Origin: an uncultured Flavobacterium sp.
GTDB taxonomy: Bacteria; Bacteroidota; Bacteroidia; Flavobacteriales; Flavobacteriaceae
NCBI RefSeq assembly: GCF_946482535.1
Contig: NZ_CAMLRU010000012.1
Coordinates: forward strand, 1-27,984
Direction of reading: 5' to 3'
Length of the DNA stretch: 27,984 bases
Part shown: positions 7,886 through 14,457 of the stretch, one piece after another
Position numbering within the stretch: the first letter of the stretch is position 1
Layout: every line of letters starts with the position of its first letter
The notes under the pieces: model-generated
What the model saw: only the letters and a program-made list of their open reading frames with translations
What the model was told of the DNA's origin: nothing
The model's database searches: none
Translations under genes and position numbers: made by a program

Positions 7886-8938
7886 ATGCAACAATTCAAC
7901 CATAACGAACATCCACACCGAAGACACAATCCGTTACTCGACGAATGGATTTTGGTTTCACCCCATCGTGCCAAACGACCATGGCAAGGCCAAAAAGAAA
8001 CTTTACCCGAAGACCATCGCCCCGAACACGACAAAGATTGTTATTTGTGCGCCGGAAATGTTCGTGCCAATGGCGTCAAAAATCCCGAATACTCCGATTG
8101 CTATGCGTTTGAAAATGACTTTTCGGCTTTACTTTCAACCGAAGTCAATTTCGAAAACAAAAACAATTCCTTATTCCAATTAAAACCCGAACGCGGTATT
8201 AACAAAGTCGTGTGCTTTTCCCCAAAACACAACCTGACATTGCCTGAAATGGAAGTCGAATCCATTGAAAAAGTAGTCCAAACCTGGAAGGAACAATACC
8301 TCGAATTGGGCCAACATGATTTTATCAATTACGTGCAAATCTTTGAAAACAAAGGCAGCGTTATGGGTTGCAGCAATCCGCATCCGCATGGACAAATTTG
8401 GGCACAATCGTCTTTGCCGACACAAGTCGAAAAAACGCAAAAAAACCTTCGCGCTTACTATGAAAAAAACAAAACAAGCCTGCTGAAAGATTATTTAGAG
8501 GAAGAATTAATATTACAAGAACGACTTGTTTTAGAGAATGAGCATTTTGTGGTACTCGTTCCGTTTTGGGCGACTTGGCCTTATGAAACGATAATTATTT
8601 CCAAAAGACATTTCAGCAATATCATCGCCATGACACAAGAGGAAACCAAAGCTTTTGCCGAAATCATCAAAGGCATTACGGTGAAATACGACAATCTTTT
8701 TGAAACGTCTTTCCCCTATTCTTCCGGAATCCATCAAGCGCCAACGGATAGGGTTTCGCATCCTGAATGGCATTTCCACATGCATTTTTATCCGCCGTTA
8801 TTGAGAAGCGCGACTGTAAAAAAATTCATGGTCGGCTACGAAATGCTGGGCGAAGCGCAACGTGATATTTCACCGGAACAAAGTGCCAAAATTTTAAGAG
8901 AGTTACCTAACCAACATTACAAAACCAAAAACCAATAA
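7886..8938 (+). CDS. galT: Galactose-1-phosphate uridylyltransferase
   Basis: Exchanges UMP between UDP-glucose and galactose-1-phosphate, giving UDP-galactose and glucose-1-phosphate. The 350-residue protein has the family landmarks: RRHNPLLDEWILVSPHR at 12-28, the metal-binding pair CYLC (Cys52, Cys55) with His115, the active-site HPH (His166-Pro-His168, His168 being the uridylylated nucleophile) in GCSNPHPHGQIWA, and the C-terminal triad HFHMHFYPP (His296, His298, His300). The start is the first ATG after the repeat; earlier in-frame starts would place the repeat inside the protein, which the family length does not support. It is followed 1 bp later by the symporter gene. Its partner galE is not in the window. 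Confidence 0.97.
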   Translation: MQQFNHNEHPHRRHNPLLDEWILVSPHRAKRPWQGQKETLPEDHRPEHDKDCYLCAGNVRANGVKNPEYSDCYAFENDFSALLSTEVNFENKNNSLFQLKPERGINKVVCFSPKHNLTLPEMEVESIEKVVQTWKEQYLELGQHDFINYVQIFENKGSVMGCSNPHPHGQIWAQSSLPTQVEKTQKNLRAYYEKNKTSLLKDYLEEELILQERLVLENEHFVVLVPFWATWPYETIIISKRHFSNIIAMTQEETKAFAEIIKGITVKYDNLFETSFPYSSGIHQAPTDRVSHPEWHFHMHFYPPLLRSATVKKFMVGYEMLGEAQRDISPEQSAKILRELPNQHYKTKNQ

Positions 8939-8939
8939 C

Positions 8940-10610
8940 ATGCAAACCTTAGCCACCCAAGATTACATCGTATTCTTCGCGTATTTCGTCATTATTGTCG
9001 GATACGGATTCTGGATTTACAACCGAAAAAAGAAAGCGCAAACCAGTAGCAACGATTATTTCTTGGCCGAAGGTTCGTTGACTTGGTGGGCGATTGGCGC
9101 GTCATTAATCGCCAGCAACATCAGTGCGGAACAATTCATCGGAATGAGCGGCAGCGGTTTTAAAATGGGATTAGCGATTGCCACTTACGAATGGATGGCA
9201 GCCGCAACCTTGGTTATAGTCGCGGTTTTCTTCATGCCGGTGTATCTGAAGAATAAAATTTTCACCATGCCGCAATACTTGAACAAACGTTACAACAGCA
9301 ATGTAGCGATGATTATGGCGGTATTTTGGCTGTTGCTTTATGTGTTGGTAAATCTGACTTCAATCCTGTATTTAGGCGCATTAGCCATCAGCAGTATTTC
9401 GGGATTGAACATTACTTTTTGTATGATGTTCTTGGCTTTCTTCGCCGTGATGATTACGTTGGGCGGTATGAAAGTAATTGGTTATACCGATGTGATTCAG
9501 GTTTTCTTTTTGATTTTGGGCGGATTGGTAACGACATATTTGGCTTTGAATTTGGTGGCTACCGAATTTGGTTCTGAAGGCGTAGTCAATGGATTTAATT
9601 TGATGCGAGAAAAGGCCGATGACCATTTCCACATGATTTTCGCCAAATCGAATCCGAATTATATGGACTTGCCAGGACTATCAGTATTGATTGGCGGAAT
9701 GTTGATCATCAACTTGAATTATTGGGGTTGTAACCAATACATCACGCAAAGAGCTTTGGGTGCCGATTTAAAAACCGCTCGTGGCGGAATCTTATTTGCC
9801 GCTTTCTTAAAATTATTAATGCCGGTAATCGTGGTTTTGCCGGGAATTGCAGCCTATGTGTTATACCAAAACGGACATTTCCAAACCGAAATGCTACAAG
9901 ACGGCAGTGTCAATCCGGACAGAGCTTATCCTATCTTATTAAATTTATTACCGGTTGGTTTAAAAGGATTGTCCTTTGCGGCTTTAACTGCGGCCATAGT
10001 GGCTTCGTTAGCCGGAAAAGCCAATAGTATTGCTACGATATTCACTTTAGACATTTATAAAGAGAAGATTAATACGGAAGCCAATGAGAAAAAATTGGTC
10101 AACATAGGAAAACTAACCATCATAACGGCTATGATTATTGCGGTTCTTGTCGCTCCGTTTTTAGGCATTGACAAAAAAGGTGGTTTCCAATACATACAGG
10201 AATATACCGGTTTTGTGAGTCCGGGTGTTTTTGCGATGTTTATTCTTGGATTCTTTTGGAAAAAAACCACTTCTAATGCGGCACTATTTGCCACGATTGG
10301 CGGTTTCTTGATGTCAATTATCTTCAAATTCATGCCTGCTTTTGTCGACTTATCATTCTTAAATCCGATGGGATTTGCGGTACCTAATGCGAATGGTATT
10401 TATGAGATTCCGTTTATAGACAGAATGGGATTTGTGTTTGCCCTTTGCATTATCGGCATGTACTTTATCAGTATTTATGAAAACAAAAAAGGCGTAAAAC
10501 CAAATGGTTTGGAAATAGACAAAACGATGTTCAAAATGTCGCCGAGCTTTACCGTTGGGATGTTGGTTATCTTATCGCTTTTAGCGGCTCTATATACTTT
10601 GTTTTGGTAA
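8940..10610 (+). CDS. Sodium/sugar symporter of the SSS family (SGLT-like), probable galactose importer
   Basis: A 556-residue inner-membrane protein with about 14 hydrophobic segments, as in solute:sodium symporters of the SGLT type. Recognisable features are the N-terminal helix (DYIVFFAYFVIIVGYGFWIY), the motif NDYFLAEGSLTWWAIGASLIASNISAEQFIG typical of sodium-coupled sugar carriers (residues ~38-68, quoted across two motifs), GGMKVIGYTDVIQ near 175, and the long C-terminal part ending in a last membrane helix. It abuts galT (1-bp gap) and is the last gene of the plus-strand cluster, so it most likely brings in the galactose released by the GH53 and GH2 enzymes. The family is secure; the substrate is inferred from context. 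Its stop lies 2 bp from the stop of the convergent peptidase gene. Confidence 0.9.
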   Translation: MQTLATQDYIVFFAYFVIIVGYGFWIYNRKKKAQTSSNDYFLAEGSLTWWAIGASLIASNISAEQFIGMSGSGFKMGLAIATYEWMAAATLVIVAVFFMPVYLKNKIFTMPQYLNKRYNSNVAMIMAVFWLLLYVLVNLTSILYLGALAISSISGLNITFCMMFLAFFAVMITLGGMKVIGYTDVIQVFFLILGGLVTTYLALNLVATEFGSEGVVNGFNLMREKADDHFHMIFAKSNPNYMDLPGLSVLIGGMLIINLNYWGCNQYITQRALGADLKTARGGILFAAFLKLLMPVIVVLPGIAAYVLYQNGHFQTEMLQDGSVNPDRAYPILLNLLPVGLKGLSFAALTAAIVASLAGKANSIATIFTLDIYKEKINTEANEKKLVNIGKLTIITAMIIAVLVAPFLGIDKKGGFQYIQEYTGFVSPGVFAMFILGFFWKKTTSNAALFATIGGFLMSIIFKFMPAFVDLSFLNPMGFAVPNANGIYEIPFIDRMGFVFALCIIGMYFISIYENKKGVKPNGLEIDKTMFKMSPSFTVGMLVILSLLAALYTLFW

Positions 10611-10612
10611 AA

Positions 10613-11428
10613 CTAATGCTTGTGATTGAGCATTTTGCTAACGTAGTCAAACAATTCGGGGAATTGACTTTCGAATTCTTCCGGGGTTTCAAAATAATGT
10701 TCAATAATAACCGATATGAATTCAAAATGGTTGGTATAAGCATAAATGCGAAAATACTCTGAATCGATTAATTTTTGTCTATTAGGCGGATGATTTACCT
10801 CTTTGTATAATCGATCATGTTGTTTTCTGAAAGCCAACGAGCTTCCGTCTTGGCTACGCAAGCTATGATGATGAATGACATGGGAAAACTCGTGAATACC
10901 TAAATTCAAATTATCATTGTCTATCTCAAATCCGCTTATAAAATCTTTCCAAGAAAAAACCACAGCTTTCATTCGCGGATTAAATTCGCCTTTGTGGTAA
11001 GCTTCGCTTTGATTTGAATAATATTCCTCCGGATAAATAATGATTTTATCAAAAGTGTCAATCAAATAACGTCGCATTCCGAAAGTCAACATAACGTAAG
11101 TACCGGCAATGAGAGTTTGTACTTCTCTACTGACTTGGAAATCTTCTCTAGGTATAAATTGATAAGTTTCTTTAAAACTCGCCAATCGATGGTGGAAATA
11201 AACCTTATGTTTCTCTGAAAGCTTTTGGTAAAAAGGAAACTTTTGTCTGAGAAAGAATTCCTCTTCGGGGCTTATCTTTTTGGGGTTTAAATAAAGATGA
11301 ATGTAAAGCGGTCTGTGAAAAAGAGCGATAGCAATATCATCCAATAAGCTCATGATAAACATGAAGAACATGTAAAAGAAAATGCCCAGAATAAATAGGG
11401 CCATAAAAACCGAAAAAATTATTTCCAT
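10613..11428 (-). CDS. MtfA-type zinc metallopeptidase (M90-like), membrane-anchored
   Basis: A 271-residue protein related to MtfA (Mlc titration factor A), a zinc peptidase linked in enterobacteria to control of glucose uptake. Residues ~3-30 form one membrane helix or anchor, which the enterobacterial protein lacks. The zinc motif is HEFSH (His179, Glu180, His183) in LGIHEFSHVIHHH. Downstream, HFEFISVIIEHYFETPEEF (from about 234) corresponds to the conserved EFFAV-SE-FFE-P region that supplies further ligand or active-site glutamates (Glu236, Glu243). The upstream FIPREDFQVSREVQTLIAGTYVMLTFG region (~91-117) is also typical. The gene is convergent with the sugar symporter; no functional link to galactose use is shown. 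The terminator-like hairpin at 11442-11470 lies just before its start, so its promoter must be in a very short stretch or expression comes from read-through. Confidence 0.85.
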   Translation of the reverse strand: MEIIFSVFMALFILGIFFYMFFMFIMSLLDDIAIALFHRPLYIHLYLNPKKISPEEEFFLRQKFPFYQKLSEKHKVYFHHRLASFKETYQFIPREDFQVSREVQTLIAGTYVMLTFGMRRYLIDTFDKIIIYPEEYYSNQSEAYHKGEFNPRMKAVVFSWKDFISGFEIDNDNLNLGIHEFSHVIHHHSLRSQDGSSLAFRKQHDRLYKEVNHPPNRQKLIDSEYFRIYAYTNHFEFISVIIEHYFETPEEFESQFPELFDYVSKMLNHKH

Positions 11429-11441
11429 TGGCTAAAGATAT

Positions 11442-11470
11442 AAAAAAAGCCCAAGACTAAACTTGAGCTT
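11442..11470 (-). terminator. Intrinsic terminator on the minus strand, between tRNA-Arg and the MtfA-type gene
   Basis: On the minus strand the sequence is AAGCTCAAG, loop TTTAGT, CTTGGGCTT, then seven T. The 9-bp stem (one G-T pair) with its U-run fits a factor-independent terminator. It probably ends transcription from the tRNA side, 14 bp before the peptidase start codon. Confidence 0.75.
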
Positions 11471-11493
11471 ATACAGTGACCCCGGTAGGGTTG

Positions 11494-11515
11494 ACTTTGT
11501 CTTCCCTGACAAAGT
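11494..11515. other. Hairpin ACTTTGTC / GACAAAGT
   Basis: Perfect 8-bp stem with loop TTCCCT. It has no T-run on either side, so it is not a terminator by itself. It is the second of four hairpins in the 172 bp between the peptidase and tRNA genes. Confidence 0.5.
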
Positions 11516-11529
11516 TCAGCTTTGAAAAT

Positions 11530-11561
11530 AAAAAGGATACTCAAAAGAGCATCCTTTTTTT
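11530..11561 (-). terminator. Probable terminator of the tRNA-Arg transcript (usable on both strands)
   Basis: The stem AAAAAGGATACTC, loop AAAA, GAGCATCCTTTTT is flanked by A and T runs and so could terminate either way. The single non-matching position is A-C on the plus strand but a G-U pair on the minus strand, so the minus-strand RNA, which carries the tRNA, folds better. It lies 40 bp downstream of the tRNA 3' end. Confidence 0.75.
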
Positions 11562-11562
11562 C

Positions 11563-11583
11563 AGAACGTCCACCGGACGTTCT
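11563..11583. other. Perfect 9-bp hairpin AGAACGTCC / GGACGTTCT
   Basis: Nine paired bases with loop ACC, GC-rich compared with the surroundings, 18 bp from the tRNA 3' end. It could be a processing signal or protein site at the tRNA 3' side, or the remains of a repeat. No T-run adjoins it on the minus strand. Confidence 0.5.
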
Positions 11584-11600
11584 CCTCTTAATCTCAAATG

Positions 11601-11674
11601 TGACCGCGAAGGGATTCGAACCCCCAACCCTCAGAGCCGAAATCTGATATTCTATCCAGTTGAACTACGCAGCC
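11601..11674 (-). tRNA. tRNA-Arg (anticodon UCG)
   Basis: The minus strand folds as a standard cloverleaf. The acceptor stem is GGCTGCG with CGCGGTC, discriminator A. The D arm is GTTC/GAAT. The anticodon stem is TCAGA/TCTGA around the loop TTTCGGC, giving anticodon TCG at 11638-11640, which reads arginine CGA. The T arm contains GGTTCGAATCC-type sequence (GGGGGTTCGAATCCC). The terminal CCA is not encoded, since A73 is followed by CAT, so it must be added after transcription. The D loop lies between the two D-arm halves with the expected GG (CTGGA). Confidence 0.95.
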
Positions 11675-11680
11675 ATTTTA

Positions 11681-11747
11681 AAGTTTGAAGTACAAAGTAT
11701 GAAGTTAAAAGGAACACTTCGTACTTCCAACTTTGTCCTTTGTACTT
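11681..11747. repeat. Heptad-phased inverted repeat (AAGTNNN)n / (NNNACTT)n between tRNA-Arg and yqeY
   Basis: AAGT occurs at 11681, 11688, 11695 and 11702, exactly seven bases apart. ACTT occurs at 11716, 11723, 11730 and 11744, with CCTT at 11737, again every seven bases. The blocks pair in register (each pair of positions sums to the same value), giving a ladder of 4-bp rungs divided by 3-base steps; AAGTACAAAG at 11688 can also pair with CTTTGTACTT at 11738 in a shifted register. No T-run follows on the minus strand. It fills nearly all of the gap. Confidence 0.8.
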
Positions 11748-11752
11748 TTCAA

Positions 11753-12202
11753 TTATGCTAATAATTTCTTTACTATAGTGGAAATGGTTTTGCCATCAGT
11801 TTTACCGGCTAAGGCTGCTGAAGCTTTACCCATTACTTGTCCCATAGAGGCCATACCTGAAAAACCGCCTTCTGCAATGATTGCGGCTACTGTGGTTTCT
11901 ACTTCGGCTTCGGATAATTGCGCCGGAAGGAATTTCTCTATTACCGCTACTTGGGCTAATTCCGGTTCGGCTAAGTCGGCTCTGCCTTGTTCATTGTAAA
12001 TGGAAGCGCTGTCTTTTCTTTGCTTCACCAAACGCTGCAACAATTTGATTTCGTCGTCGGCTGACAAAGTATCACCGGCACCGGCTTCGGTTTTGGCTAA
12101 GATGATGCCCGATTTGATCGCTCTTAACGCTTCTAAAGCTACGGTGTCTTTGGCTCTCATGGCGTTTTTCATTTCGTCCATGATTTGGGTTTCTAAACTC
12201 AT
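11753..12202 (-). CDS. GatB/YqeY-domain protein
   Basis: A 149-residue cytosolic protein of the YqeY family, which shares the helical C-terminal domain of the GatB subunit of tRNA-dependent amidotransferase. Conserved parts are the start MSLETQIMDEMKNAMRAKD, LEALRAIKSGIILAKTE, the LLQRLVKQRKDSASIY helix near 55-70, and the glycine-containing C-terminal segment GMASMGQVMGKASAALAG that binds tRNA in GatB. Length is typical (about 150). In Flavobacteriaceae this gene often follows ftsZ, as here, though a terminator and repeats lie in between. It is a few bases downstream of a heptad tandem repeat that would form its 5' leader. Its cellular role is not well defined; an effect on tRNA or translation is inferred. 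Confidence 0.9.
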   Translation of the reverse strand: MSLETQIMDEMKNAMRAKDTVALEALRAIKSGIILAKTEAGAGDTLSADDEIKLLQRLVKQRKDSASIYNEQGRADLAEPELAQVAVIEKFLPAQLSEAEVETTVAAIIAEGGFSGMASMGQVMGKASAALAGKTDGKTISTIVKKLLA

Positions 12203-12203
12203 C

Positions 12204-12238
12204 TTGATATTAGATATTAAATTTTAGACATTAAATAT
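12204..12238. repeat. Five contiguous heptads of TAGATAT type upstream of yqeY
   Basis: Five consecutive 7-base units: TTGATAT, TAGATAT, TAAATTT, TAGACAT, TAAATAT. They start one base from the yqeY start codon on its 5' side, so the mRNA leader or promoter region of that gene is made of them. No inverted partner arm follows. Confidence 0.75.
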
Positions 12239-12312
12239 GGTTGGCTCTTTAGCCCCGATTGTAGTGGAAATCCTCGAAGAGATTGCAACGGAAAGCGGGA
12301 ATATGGTTGGCT
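12234..12312. repeat. 13-bp direct repeat flanking a GCCCCGATTG...AAAGCGGGA element
   Basis: AATATGGTTGGCT occurs at 12234-12246 and identically at 12300-12312, with a 53-bp spacer running from CTTTAGCCCCGATTGTAGTGG to AACGGAAAGCGGGA. The spacer ends (CCCCG and GCGGG) are roughly inverted and it has a small hairpin at its centre. I remember this AGCCC-GATTG / GCGGAAAGCGGGA pattern as a common short intergenic repeat in Flavobacterium; not database-checked. The second direct repeat also begins a hairpin, ATGGTT (12303) with AACCAT (12324). Confidence 0.65.
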
Positions 12313-12378
12313 GAAACCGCCCGAACCATTCGCTTCCCAAACTAAATTTGGGACAAGCCTAAAAAGCCCTGCGAAGTT

Positions 12379-12420
12379 AAAAAAAATAACCCGAAAATCT
12401 CAAGGAAATTTTCGGGTTAT
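12379..12420 (-). terminator. Intrinsic terminator of ftsZ and the dcw operon
   Basis: On the minus strand: ATAACCCGAAAAT, a 9-base loop, ATTTTCGGGTTAT, followed by eight T. The 13-bp stem is perfect. It lies 27 bp past the ftsZ stop codon and should end the long division and cell-wall transcript. Confidence 0.9.
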
Positions 12421-12446
12421 GCGATTAGAAAAATGGCAGACTAATC

Positions 12447-14423
12447 TTAATCTACATTATCGTGCAAGAATGAATTGTTGGTACGGATTTGTAAGTCGTC
12501 GTTACTATCGGTTCCCAATGACATTCTGGAGTTTGCGTTATTGTCGGCGTTGTTTGACAGGTCAACCCCTAATCTTTTGTATGCAGGTTCTTTTTCCAAT
12601 TCCTCAATTCTGGACGGATTGTTGTGGAATTTGTAATTGAACTCTTTTAATTTTCTTCTGCGCTCGTCGGCTCTGTGTTTCAAGGTTTCCTCGATGGTCA
12701 TTTCCACCGGAGACACTTCGTCGAAGTAGTTTACCGCTTGAGGTTTTTCGGTTTCCACTTTCATGGTGATGTTTAATTCCTCAGCGATTGGCTCTTCTAC
12801 TACAGTTTTAGCTGCCGGTTTTGAGTTGAGTAAGTCGTTTTCCAACTCCATGTACTCTTCCAAAGAATATTTGATTACGCCGCCTTCGTTTACTTCTGTA
12901 ACCGGTACGAACTCTACTGCTTCATTTACCTTAATCTCGTTGGCTTCAGACAAATCGAAAACGATTTTGGTTTCTTCTACGATTTCAGCTTTAGGCTCTT
13001 CCACTTTTTCAAATACAGGCGTTGCGGCCGGCATATCGAAAGTGAAGGTGATTTGCTCTTCCTCAATCACATTTTTCGGCTCTACTACTTCCATGGCTTT
13101 GACTTCCGGAGTAGTTACTTTGAAATCGATGTCTTTGATAGGCGATACGATTTCGAAAGTTACATCTAAATTGCGGATGAATTGGTTCATGGCGATTAGT
13201 TCGTTATCGTTAACGATGGCTGCCGGAGTTTCTATTTGCTGCGCCAGTTCGCTATCGCTCGGGTCTTCTTCGATTAATTCGAATACGATTTTTTCTTCTT
13301 TGGTTTCTGCTTTTGGTGTATCCACAATATTTTGGAAGACTTCAACCGGTTTTTGGGTTAAATCGCGCACCAATTTTTGATCGTCTTCTAAAGCGTGAAC
13401 AATTTTTTTCACTTCTGTGTTTACGATGCCATTTTGCTGTTCTACGTTAAAACCAGTCGCGATGATAGTTACGGCAATAGCTTCGCCTAAAGTTTCATCT
13501 TCACCAACTCCCATGATGATGTTGGCGTTGTAACCGGCTTCCGTTTGGATGTGGTCATTGATTTCTCCGATTTCGTCGATAGTAATTTCGTTAGAGCCTG
13601 AAACGATAAGCAACAATACGTTTTTAGCTCCTGTAATTTTATTATCATTCAACAATGGAGAATCCAAGGCCGTGATGATGGCTTCTTTGGCGCGGTTGTC
13701 ACCGGTAGCCACAGCAGAACCCATAATAGCAGTACCGCTGTTTGACAATACGGTTTTGGCATCTTTTAAGTCGATGTTTTGTGTGTAGTGATGTGTAATT
13801 ACTTCAGCGATACCGCGAGAAGCTGTAGCCAACACTTCATCGGCTTTAGAGAAACCGGCTTTGAAACCTAAGTTTCCGTAAACCTCTCTTAATTTATTGT
13901 TATTGATAACAATCAAAGAATCGACTTGTTTTCTTAATTTTTCAACCCCTAACAACGCTTGGTCGGAACGCACTTTACCTTCAAACTGGAACGGAATAGT
14001 TACAATACCTACAGTAAGAATATCTCTTTCCTTAGCCAATTGCGCTATTACCGGAGCAGCACCGGTTCCGGTTCCACCGCCCATACCGGCCGTGATGAAG
14101 ACCATTTTGGTATTGCTGTCCAACATCTTCTCGATGTCGCCTACACTCTCCAAAGCGGATTGTTGTCCTACATCGGGATTAGCGCCTGCGCCAAGACCTT
14201 CGGTTAAGTTCACACCTAACTGAATTTTGTTAGGTACCGGACTGTTTTGAAGTGCTTGCGAGTCGGTATTACAAACAATGAAATCTACACCTTTGATTCC
14301 TTGTTTGAACATGTGATTGATAGCGTTACTTCCGCCGCCACCAACACCGATTACTTTGATCACATTTGATTGATTCTTTGGTAAATCAAATGAGATGCTT
14401 CCAAATTCTGAGTTGCTTATCAT
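12447..14423 (-). CDS. ftsZ: Cell division protein FtsZ with very long C-terminal region
   Basis: Tubulin-like GTPase that forms the Z ring. The core (~1-330) has VIGVGGGGSNAINHM (24-38), the tubulin signature GGGTGTG (115-121) and the T7-loop catalytic set N216, D218, D221 in QNIDLKDAKTVL. The protein is 658 residues, about 270 more than E. coli FtsZ; long FtsZ is usual in Flavobacteriia. The extra part is an acidic Glu/Val/Pro-rich linker (~335-570) with short repeated motifs (KIVFEL, QITFTF, KIVFDL), then a basic helical stretch (HRADERRRKLKEF, ~583-595), a conserved segment EPAYKRLGVDL (612-622) and a polar tail. The start ATG at 14423 fits the core alignment. ftsA lies 34 bp upstream, so the two are co-transcribed. 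A 205-codon open frame on the opposite strand over the linker is a shadow. Confidence 0.97.
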   Translation of the reverse strand: MISNSEFGSISFDLPKNQSNVIKVIGVGGGGSNAINHMFKQGIKGVDFIVCNTDSQALQNSPVPNKIQLGVNLTEGLGAGANPDVGQQSALESVGDIEKMLDSNTKMVFITAGMGGGTGTGAAPVIAQLAKERDILTVGIVTIPFQFEGKVRSDQALLGVEKLRKQVDSLIVINNNKLREVYGNLGFKAGFSKADEVLATASRGIAEVITHHYTQNIDLKDAKTVLSNSGTAIMGSAVATGDNRAKEAIITALDSPLLNDNKITGAKNVLLLIVSGSNEITIDEIGEINDHIQTEAGYNANIIMGVGEDETLGEAIAVTIIATGFNVEQQNGIVNTEVKKIVHALEDDQKLVRDLTQKPVEVFQNIVDTPKAETKEEKIVFELIEEDPSDSELAQQIETPAAIVNDNELIAMNQFIRNLDVTFEIVSPIKDIDFKVTTPEVKAMEVVEPKNVIEEEQITFTFDMPAATPVFEKVEEPKAEIVEETKIVFDLSEANEIKVNEAVEFVPVTEVNEGGVIKYSLEEYMELENDLLNSKPAAKTVVEEPIAEELNITMKVETEKPQAVNYFDEVSPVEMTIEETLKHRADERRRKLKEFNYKFHNNPSRIEELEKEPAYKRLGVDLSNNADNNANSRMSLGTDSNDDLQIRTNNSFLHDNVD

Positions 14424-14457
14424 ACTATTTTGGTGTTAGGTATTTATTCTGTTTAAT

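Noticed and set aside
7857..8183. A 108-codon plus-strand frame starting in the galK-galT repeat
   Set aside because: It overlaps galT in another frame, is composed of basic and polar residues typical of shadows, and galT has complete catalytic motifs.
10615..10636. Small hairpin AATGCT/AGCATT as terminator for the symporter transcript
   Set aside because: Only a 6-bp stem with two to four T, lying inside the coding end of the convergent gene; too weak to call.
11476..11688. A 70-codon plus-strand frame containing EGIRTPNPQ
   Set aside because: It is the translated antisense of tRNA-Arg and its 3' hairpins; the GIRTPNP string is a well-known artefact of reading tRNA T-arm and anticodon sequence as protein.
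12335..12353. Hairpin TCCCAAA/TTTGGGA before the ftsZ terminator
   Set aside because: Short 7-bp stem with no T-run; the 13-bp hairpin at 12386-12420 accounts for termination.
12763..13380. A 205-codon plus-strand frame rich in Ser and Thr
   Set aside because: It lies wholly antisense to the FtsZ linker, whose biased Glu/Val/Lys codons leave the opposite strand free of stops. No domain, signal or context supports it.
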